Origin: Pseudomonadota bacterium
GTDB taxonomy: Bacteria > Myxococcota_A > Polyangia > Polyangiales > Polyangiaceae
Assembly (NCBI GenBank): GCA_023431345.1
Contig: JAEYWK010000153.1
Coordinates: 1-64,000 of the forward strand
Reading direction: 5' to 3'
DNA: 64,000 nt
Shown: positions 58,615 to 64,000 of the stretch, in pieces
Position numbering within the stretch: position 1 is the first letter of the stretch
How the letters are laid out: every line of letters starts with the position of its first letter
Program-made: the position numbers and the translations under genes
Notes under the pieces: generated by a model
What the model was told of the DNA's origin: nothing
Database searches by the model: none
Seen by the model: the letters and a program-made list of their open reading frames with translations, nothing else

Positions 58615-59019
58615 TTAGCCCCGAAAGTCGGTCGCGGCGCTCTTGGAGGGGATGGTCGCGAAGATCAGCACGAGCAAGCCGACCACGATGCCGTTGGCGT
58701 ACGTCAGCGGCTCCGTCGCCGCGGAAGCGTACGTCCACAAGATCAGGAACCCGGCGAGGAAGCCGTTCAACCAACGCATCGGCGGCGCGCTCATCGAGAG
58801 CAGGGCGACGACGGAGATGAGGAGGCCGGGCAGCCACGCGCTCAAGCGCGTCTCGTCCGTGTGCGGCCAGGCGAAGGCGGAAAGCTGGAGCCAGGCGCCG
58901 AGCGCCAGGTTGGCGATGCGCGGCCACGGCAGGGCCTCCGTCGACCTCGCCAAGGCGTGGCCTTTCAGCTTGCTCGGCGCCGCGACGCGAGCACCCTTCG
59001 ACAGCGTCGGCTCGTCCAT
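58615..59019 (-). CDS. SPW-repeat membrane protein
   Basis: 134 aa, ATG. Four membrane helices in two similar halves: 'WPRIANLALGAWLQLSAFAW' with 'LSAWLPGLLISVVALLSMS', then 'MRWLNGFLAGFLILWTYASA' with 'ANGIVVGLLVLIFATIPS'. The W..N...G.WL..S/T pattern fits the SPW repeat, a small membrane module of unknown function. The N-terminus is basic and cytosolic. It is convergent with the large lipoprotein gene. Confidence 0.75.
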   Translation of the reverse strand: MDEPTLSKGARVAAPSKLKGHALARSTEALPWPRIANLALGAWLQLSAFAWPHTDETRLSAWLPGLLISVVALLSMSAPPMRWLNGFLAGFLILWTYASAATEPLTYANGIVVGLLVLIFATIPSKSAATDFRG

Positions 59020-59193
59020 GAGCGTTCGGATAGCAACCGCCGTGCCGCGCCGAAGCCTCAGCGATCTCGCAGATCACGCGGAAAAAGCGCGGCTCTGACG
59101 CGCAAATCGGCCCCGGTCGGGGCGAGGCGCCGCGCCTCGCGCTCGCCGTGAATGCAGCAGAGCCGCGCCATCGCTCTATACTGGGCGCGGGCA

Positions 59194-60612
59194 ATGCAGC
59201 AGGCGTCGACATGGCTCGCGGCCGGCCGTTACGAAGTAGGCGAAGTCGTCGGGCGCGGCGGCTACGGCATGGTGTGCCGCGGCGTGGATCGCAAGACGGG
59301 CGAGCGAGTCGCGTTGAAGATGCTGACGCCGGAGGCCGGTCGGGACCCGAACGTGGTCGAGCGGATGCTACGCGAGCAGCAGGCGCTCGTAGCGCTGACC
59401 GGCACCTGCGCGGTGACCGCCATCGACCTGTGTCGCCTCGAGAGCGGCGCGCCGTGCCTGGTCATGGAGTGGCTGGAAGGTCGGGACCTGGAGCAGCAGC
59501 TGACGATTTGGGAAGCGGCCGCGCAGCGCGGCAGCATCCCGCAGCTCCGCGACATCGTGCGCTCGCTCTCGCAGACGCTGGCGCGCGCGCACGAAATTGG
59601 CATCGTGCATCGCGACATCAAGCCCGCCAACGTGTTCTTGGTCGGCTCCCCCGCGCCGGGCGTGCGCTTGCTCGACTTCGGGCTGTCGCGGATGAGGTCG
59701 GCGGCGCCGCTCACCGCGATGGGCATGGTGATGGGCTCGCCGAGCTACATCGCGCCCGAGACCTGGCGCGGCAACTCGGCCGCTCTCGACGGGCGCGCCG
59801 ACTTGTTCTCGCTGGCGGTGGTCGTGTTCCGCTACCTGACCGGTGAGCTGCCGTTCGATGCGCCCGATCTCATCGCCAAGATGACGGCCGTCACGAGCGG
59901 CCCGCGGCCGAGCGTCGTCGCGCTGCGACCCGATTTGCCGGGCGCGCTCGACATCTGGATGAGCCGCGCGCTAGCGGTAGAGCCGGCCGATCGCTTCCAA
60001 ACCGGCGGTGATTTCTTGGCGGCGTTCGAAGCCGCCTTGCGCGGCGAGACGCTGGCCGTGAGCGCCGACGTCACGGGCGTGCGCGCCATCGCCAAGCCGT
60101 ACGGCGAGGGCTCACCCGCCCCCGGGGATCGGTCGAGCGCCCTGACCTCGGCCTGGCGCGCCGCCGCGACGCTGCTCAAGCGCTTCACCCAGCCGCGCGA
60201 CCGCGCGACGCCCGCGCCGAGCGCGCCCGCGCCGGACCCGAGCATGCCCCCACCCACCGTGGTCAGCGCGCCGCTCACGCAAGCCAGCGCCCCGCCGAGC
60301 GTAGCGCCCGCCGCCCAGCCCGAGCGGGACGAAGCGCGCGCGCCGCGCCCTGAGCGGTCGAGCGTGTGGCTCGACTCGACCGAGCTGCAAGAAGAGCTGA
60401 CGCCCGTTAGCCTGAGCCTCGACAGCTCGCCCATGACTCTCCGCAGCGAGCTGCCACCTCCGCCCGCTGGCACGGTAGACCAGTCCGCGTCCACGTCGCG
60501 CAAGCCGACAGCCAAGGGCAAAGGCGAGAAAAAGACCACGCGCGCCAAGAAGGGCAAGGGCAAGAAGGCCAAGGCCCAAGCCAAGAAGCCGCGCCGCGAG
60601 CGCAAAAAGTGA
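59194..60612 (+). CDS. Ser/Thr protein kinase with Lys-rich basic tail
   Basis: 472 aa from ATG 59194; an ATG 14 codons earlier is possible. Kinase domain 10-280: Gly loop VGRGGYGMV, K42, HRDIKPAN with D141, DFG with D161, APE and DGRADLFSLAVVVF. After it come a Pro/Ala/Ser-rich linker (about 300-430) and a C-terminal tail of about 37 residues of which roughly half are Lys or Arg, resembling a histone H1-like DNA-binding tail. No membrane helix: a cytosolic or nucleoid-associated kinase (inference). It is followed after 6 nt by an aldo/keto reductase gene, so the two form an operon. Confidence 0.9.
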   Translation: MQQASTWLAAGRYEVGEVVGRGGYGMVCRGVDRKTGERVALKMLTPEAGRDPNVVERMLREQQALVALTGTCAVTAIDLCRLESGAPCLVMEWLEGRDLEQQLTIWEAAAQRGSIPQLRDIVRSLSQTLARAHEIGIVHRDIKPANVFLVGSPAPGVRLLDFGLSRMRSAAPLTAMGMVMGSPSYIAPETWRGNSAALDGRADLFSLAVVVFRYLTGELPFDAPDLIAKMTAVTSGPRPSVVALRPDLPGALDIWMSRALAVEPADRFQTGGDFLAAFEAALRGETLAVSADVTGVRAIAKPYGEGSPAPGDRSSALTSAWRAAATLLKRFTQPRDRATPAPSAPAPDPSMPPPTVVSAPLTQASAPPSVAPAAQPERDEARAPRPERSSVWLDSTELQEELTPVSLSLDSSPMTLRSELPPPPAGTVDQSASTSRKPTAKGKGEKKTTRAKKGKGKKAKAQAKKPRRERKK

Positions 60613-60618
60613 ACTCCC

Positions 60619-61662
60619 ATGAGCTACGTTGCCGCCACTGATCGCTACGAGACGATGGTGTTCCGCCAGTGTGGGAAGACGGGCCTGAAGCTGCCCGCCA
60701 TCTCCCTCGGGCTATGGCACAACTTTGGAGACACGACGCCGCTCGAGAAGCAGCGCAGCCTCCTTCACACGGCGTTCGACCTCGGCATCACCCATTTCGA
60801 CCTGGCCAACAACTACGGCCCTCCCTACGGCAGCGCCGAGCTCAACTTCGGGCGCCTGCTCGAGCAAGACTTCGCCGCCTACCGTGATGAGCTGATCATC
60901 TCCACCAAGGCGGGTTGGGACATGTGGCCCGGACCCTACGGTCGAGGCGGAGGCAGCCGGAAGTACATGCTCGCCAGCCTCGATCAAAGCCTTCGGCGCA
61001 TGCGGCTCGACTACGTCGACATCTTCTACTCACATCGCTTCGACGCCGACACGCCGCTCGAAGAAACGATGGGCGCGCTCGCCAGCGCCGTGCAGCAGGG
61101 CAAGGCGCTGTACGTCGGCATCTCGTCGTACTCGGCCGGCAAGACCGAAGCCGCCATCGAGCTCTTGCGCGAGTGGAAGGTACCGCTGCTGATTCATCAG
61201 CCTTCTTACAGCCTGCTCAACCGCTGGCCCGAAGGAGGCCTGTTCGACGCGCTCGAGCGCGCGGGTGTCGGTTGCATCGCCTTCAGCCCGCTCGCGCAAG
61301 GCTTGCTCACCGACAAATACTTGCAGGGCGTACCCGAGGACTCGCGCATCAACCGCCCGGGGGGCGGCAGCCTGAAGCAAGCTCACTTGAGCGAAGAGAA
61401 CCTGGCCCGCGTGCGCGCGCTGAACGAAATCGCCCAGTCGCGTGGCCAAAGCTTGGCCCAAATGGCGATAGCTTGGGTGCTGCGGGATCCGCGCGTGACC
61501 ACGGCTCTGATCGGCGCGAGCACGCCCGAGCAGATCAAGGAGAACGTCGCCGCGATCGGCAACTTGAAGTTCAGCGCCGACGAGCTGGCTCGCATCGACG
61601 AGCACGCCCAAGACGGGCAGCTGAACCTCTGGGAAAAGCCCAGCACCGATCAGCGAGTCTGA
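60619..61662 (+). CDS. mgrA: L-glyceraldehyde 3-phosphate reductase (YghZ-type aldo/keto reductase)
   Basis: 347 aa, ATG. The sequence follows E. coli YghZ closely along its length: 'QCGKTGLKLPAISLGLWHNF', 'FDLGITHFDLANNYGPPYGS', 'YRDELIISTKAGWDMWPGPY', 'LDYVDIFYSHRFDADTPLEE', 'KVPLLIHQPSYSLLNRW', 'GCIAFSPLAQGLLTDKYL'. The AKR tetrad is visible (D52-type Asp in HFDLANNY, Tyr in NNYGP, Lys in STKAG, His in YSHRF). NADPH-dependent reduction of aldehydes such as glyceraldehyde phosphate or methylglyoxal. It is in an operon with a Ser/Thr kinase, an unusual partner. Confidence 0.94.
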   Translation: MSYVAATDRYETMVFRQCGKTGLKLPAISLGLWHNFGDTTPLEKQRSLLHTAFDLGITHFDLANNYGPPYGSAELNFGRLLEQDFAAYRDELIISTKAGWDMWPGPYGRGGGSRKYMLASLDQSLRRMRLDYVDIFYSHRFDADTPLEETMGALASAVQQGKALYVGISSYSAGKTEAAIELLREWKVPLLIHQPSYSLLNRWPEGGLFDALERAGVGCIAFSPLAQGLLTDKYLQGVPEDSRINRPGGGSLKQAHLSEENLARVRALNEIAQSRGQSLAQMAIAWVLRDPRVTTALIGASTPEQIKENVAAIGNLKFSADELARIDEHAQDGQLNLWEKPSTDQRV

Positions 61663-61687
61663 TCTCGCGGCCCCGGGGCGGCGCCGC

Positions 61688-62542
61688 TCACGCGAGCTCG
61701 CCGCCGAGGCGCTCGAGCAGCGCGACTTCAGCGGGAGTCAGAGGCAGCTCGAGGGCGGCGAGATCGGCGCGCATGTGCTCGGGGCTCGACGTACCCGTGA
61801 GCGGCAGCATGCCAGCGGCGCGGGCGAACGCGAACACCAGCTCCGCGACGCTGCACCCGCGACGCGACGCAAGCTCCGTCACCCCCGTCGTCGAGAGCTC
61901 ACGGCGGTTGGCGGTGAGCAGCGAGAAGGCTTGGTAGGTGACGCGGTGGGCACGGCAGAACCCGCGCACTTTCGCGTCCCATCCCGCGCTCGCGTAGCAG
62001 CGATTCTGGACGAACGACGGCTTGACCTCCGCGAGGGCGTAGAGCTTCTCCAGCTGGTCGGCGCTCACGTTGCTGACGCCGATGAAGCGCGCTTGCCCCG
62101 AATTGGCGAGCGCTTCGATGGCGCGCCAAGCCTCGACGTCACTCGGCGTGAGCCCGTCGCGCGTGGTGGGCCCGTGCAGCACGTACGAGTCGACGTAGTC
62201 GGTCTGAAAATGCGCGAGCGAGCTCTGGAACGACTGCTCCACCTGCCTTCCGACCGGAGCCTTCGGATCGTAGGGCAAGCGGTCGTCTTGCCCGCCGCGA
62301 AACGTGTACTTCGTCTGCAGGAACAACGATTGACGGCTGAGCGTCCCCTCCGCTATCGCCTGCGTCACGGCGCGGCCGACGGCGGCTTCGTCGTAGTGCT
62401 TACGTTGATTGGCGGTGTCGATGCCGACGAAGCCGGTGTCGAGCGCGAGTCGCGTCAGCGCCTGCGTGCGCTCTTCCTTCCAGGCCGTGCCATACAAGAT
62501 GGGCGGGACAGCGGCAGCTTCCGGGCGGCTTGGGAGCGACAC
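61688..62542 (-). CDS. aldo/keto reductase
   Basis: 284 aa, GTG start. AKR fold: 'YGTAWKEERTQALTRLALDT', the Asp and Tyr region 'GFVGIDTANQRKHYDEAAVG', Lys in LFLQTKYTF, His in YVLHGPTT, then 'FIGVSNVSADQLEKLYAL' and 'PLTGTSSPEHMRADLAAL'. The usual Tyr of the D-x-A-x-x-Y element is replaced or shifted (DTANQRKHY), so hydride transfer should be checked. Substrate unknown. It is convergent with the YghZ-type gene and co-directional with the sigma-54 regulator upstream, 109 bp away. Confidence 0.88.
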   Translation of the reverse strand: MSLPSRPEAAAVPPILYGTAWKEERTQALTRLALDTGFVGIDTANQRKHYDEAAVGRAVTQAIAEGTLSRQSLFLQTKYTFRGGQDDRLPYDPKAPVGRQVEQSFQSSLAHFQTDYVDSYVLHGPTTRDGLTPSDVEAWRAIEALANSGQARFIGVSNVSADQLEKLYALAEVKPSFVQNRCYASAGWDAKVRGFCRAHRVTYQAFSLLTANRRELSTTGVTELASRRGCSVAELVFAFARAAGMLPLTGTSSPEHMRADLAALELPLTPAEVALLERLGGELA

Positions 62543-62651
62543 CGAGGCAAGCTATCCCGGGGAGCTTCCCTTTGGCAAAGCCTGGCTCTACGCCAGCGAC
62601 GGCGAAGCTGGGGGTGGTGCTCGGCGGCTCGGCGGCTGCAGCCCGCACGCG

Positions 62652-64000
62652 TCAGCGCTGAGCGACGAGCGGCGCGGGTACGGCGGGGTCGAGCGCGCCG
62701 GCGCTCGGAGCCGCACCCGGGCTCGGGCGAATGCCGTGGCGGTCCAGCAGGCGGCGAAAGTTCGAGCGATCCATGCCCGCGCGCCGAGCGGACTGACTCA
62801 GGTTGCCGGAGCAATCTTCGAGCACCTGCTCCAGGTAATTGCGCTCGAAGCGCGAGCGCGCCTCAGTGAAGCCGACGTCGACCACCGCGCGCAGCCGCGG
62901 CCGAGAGGAGTTGCTCCGCCGGCACAGCTGCGGCGGCAGCGCGCTCGCCAAGAGCACCTCGTCGTGGGTCATCACGACGGCTCGCTCGATGGCGTTCTCG
63001 AGCTCGCGAATGTTGCCCGGAAAGTCGTAGCTGGCGATGGCCTCGAGCGCGCAAGACCCGAGACGAGGCGCCGGCTTCCCTAGCCGACTCGCGTGCTTCG
63101 CGAGCAAGTGGTGGGCCAGGAGCAGCACGTCTTCGCCGCGCTCGCGCAGCGGGGGCAGCTCGATGCCGACGACGCTCAAGCGGTAATAGAGATCCTCGCG
63201 GAAGCGACGTTTTCGAACCTCTTCATCGAGCGGTCGGCTCGTGGTCGCGATCACCCGCACGTCGATGGGACGCGCGTGATTCGCCACCGGTCTGAGGTTG
63301 CGCTCTTCCATCACCCGTAGCAGGCGCACTTGCAGGCACGCCGGCAGCGCACCGACGTCGTCGAGCAACAACGTGCCGCCGCTCGCTTCCTCGAAGGCGC
63401 TGCGTCGCCGGCCGCGCGCGCCGCTGAACGCGCCGCCCTCCTGACCGAACAGCTCGCTCTCCAGCAGCGCCTCGCTCAGAGACGCGCAGCTCACGACGAC
63501 CAGCGGCCCCATGGCGCGCCGACCGTGCTCGTGCAGCGAGCGAGCCAGCAGCTCTTTGCCGGTTCCGCTCTCACCCGTCACCAGCACGGCCGCGTCGGTA
63601 GCGGACACGCTCGCGACCAGCTCGAACACGTGGCGCATGGCCTTCGAGTTGCCGATCATGCCGCCGAAGCGCTGCGAAACCTCGAGCCGCTGCTCCAGGT
63701 AGCGGTTGCGATGCTTCAAGCGACGATGCGCGATGGCGCGCCCGAGCGCCAGCGTCAGCGTCTCCGAGCTCAGCGGCTTCAGCTGGAAGTCGAACGCCCC
63801 CTCGCGCATGGCCGTCACCGCTGCCGGCACCTCACCGTCGCCGGTCACCACGATCACCGGCAGCTCGGGCGACGCCTGGCGGACGTGCATGAGCAAATCC
63901 ATGCCGGATACGTCAGCCATGTACAGGTCGGTGAGGACGCAGTCGAGCTCCGCCTCGCCCTGCTCGAGCAGCTGCATGGCCGCGGCGCCCGAGCTCACAC
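62652..64000 (-). CDS. sigma-54-dependent NtrC-type response regulator (5' end cut by window)
   Basis: About 448 residues are visible; the first 35 or so lie beyond the window. Receiver with phospho-acceptor in CVLTDLYMADVSG and Lys in FQLKPLS. AAA+ domain: Walker A GESGTGKE, the sigma-54 contact loop as GAFSGA instead of GAFTGA, Walker B GGTLLLDDVG with DD in place of DE, sensor 'NIRELENAIERAVVM'. A C-terminal Fis-type helix-turn-helix follows ('NLSQSARRAGMDRSNFRRLL'). It should activate sigma-54 promoters, perhaps with altered kinetics because of the two substitutions. The co-directional aldo/keto reductase 109 bp downstream shows no -24/-12 element that I can find. Confidence 0.92.
   Translation of the reverse strand, partial: VSSGAAAMQLLEQGEAELDCVLTDLYMADVSGMDLLMHVRQASPELPVIVVTGDGEVPAAVTAMREGAFDFQLKPLSSETLTLALGRAIAHRRLKHRNRYLEQRLEVSQRFGGMIGNSKAMRHVFELVASVSATDAAVLVTGESGTGKELLARSLHEHGRRAMGPLVVVSCASLSEALLESELFGQEGGAFSGARGRRRSAFEEASGGTLLLDDVGALPACLQVRLLRVMEERNLRPVANHARPIDVRVIATTSRPLDEEVRKRRFREDLYYRLSVVGIELPPLRERGEDVLLLAHHLLAKHASRLGKPAPRLGSCALEAIASYDFPGNIRELENAIERAVVMTHDEVLLASALPPQLCRRSNSSRPRLRAVVDVGFTEARSRFERNYLEQVLEDCSGNLSQSARRAGMDRSNFRRLLDRHGIRPSPGAAPSAGALDPAVPAPLVAQR

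Noticed and set aside
61663..61687. GCCCCGGGGC palindrome between convergent reductase genes
   Set aside because: Too short and no U tract; not convincing as a terminator.
62543..62651. Sigma-54 (-24/-12) promoter for the aldo/keto reductase beside the NtrC-type regulator
   Set aside because: No GG-N10-GC arrangement with the right context was found upstream of 62542.
1..64000. tRNA, rRNA, transposase, prophage or toxin-antitoxin genes
   Set aside because: None recognised on reading both strands; a covariance-model scan was not possible here.

Overview
The window is very GC-rich and gene-dense. It carries three eukaryote-type Ser/Thr kinases, hybrid histidine kinases, a sigma-54 activator, and about a dozen lipoproteins in which the lipobox Cys is followed by a Gly/Ser/Pro-rich linker. 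Together with type II menB, fibro-slime, PEGA/TPR, HTTM and Tim44-like proteins, this points to a myxobacterium, most likely of the Polyangia. That placement is inferred from gene content only; no 16S gene or other marker lies here. No rRNA or tRNA gene, CRISPR array, transposase, integrase, prophage or biosynthetic megacluster was recognised, so this looks like ordinary chromosomal backbone plus lineage-specific genes.

Layout. 0-4.5 kb: DUF72 protein, a lipidated methyltransferase, a MATE exporter, a PhyH-type dioxygenase and a Cys-rich lipoprotein. 4.6-16.3 kb: menB behind a palindromic operator-like site, a 1.1-kaa protein with a C-terminal kinase domain, a fibro-slime lipoprotein, a helicase convergent with an archaeal-type family B DNA polymerase, and a methyltransferase divergent from an AraC regulator. 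16.3-26.9 kb: glutathione peroxidase, RarD, a second MATE exporter, a Tim44-like/TPM pair, a lipoprotein tyrosine phosphatase, an ATP-grasp/zinc-peptidase pair and a hybrid histidine kinase. 27-36.3 kb: an exported methyltransferase-like lipoprotein with a structured leader, a secreted unknown pair, DUF2293, a large TPR protein, an HTTM pair and an LRSF/TIR-like membrane protein. 36.3-45.6 kb: prolyl oligopeptidase; a CheY / degenerate receiver-CheX / ABM operon; a beta-helix lipoprotein with a TPR/PEGA-like protein; an alcohol dehydrogenase-ABM pair; DUF4169. 45.8-64 kb: a YdcZ-like protein coupled to a hybrid histidine kinase, an exported diheme-protein/sugar-dehydrogenase pair, SMP-30, a kinase-receiver fusion, two lipoproteins, a very large exported phosphotransferase-like lipoprotein, an SPW membrane protein, a kinase with a basic tail in an operon with an aldo/keto reductase, a second aldo/keto reductase, and a sigma-54 response regulator cut by the window end.

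Most short operons are translationally coupled through ATGA, GTGA or TGATG overlaps. The strongest candidates for undescribed biology are: (i) the exported lamin-tail / PEP-mobile / ATP-grasp lipoprotein at 55536-58568; (ii) the Ser/Thr kinase fused to a CheY-type receiver at 52252-53586; (iii) the CheY, phospho-dead receiver-CheX and ABM operon at 38589-40225; (iv) the coupled metallopeptidase/ATP-grasp pair at 22679-24816; and (v) a recurring theme of enzymes that normally use cytosolic cofactors (SAM twice, ATP once) carrying lipoprotein signal peptides. All protein assignments were made by reading motifs, without database searches.
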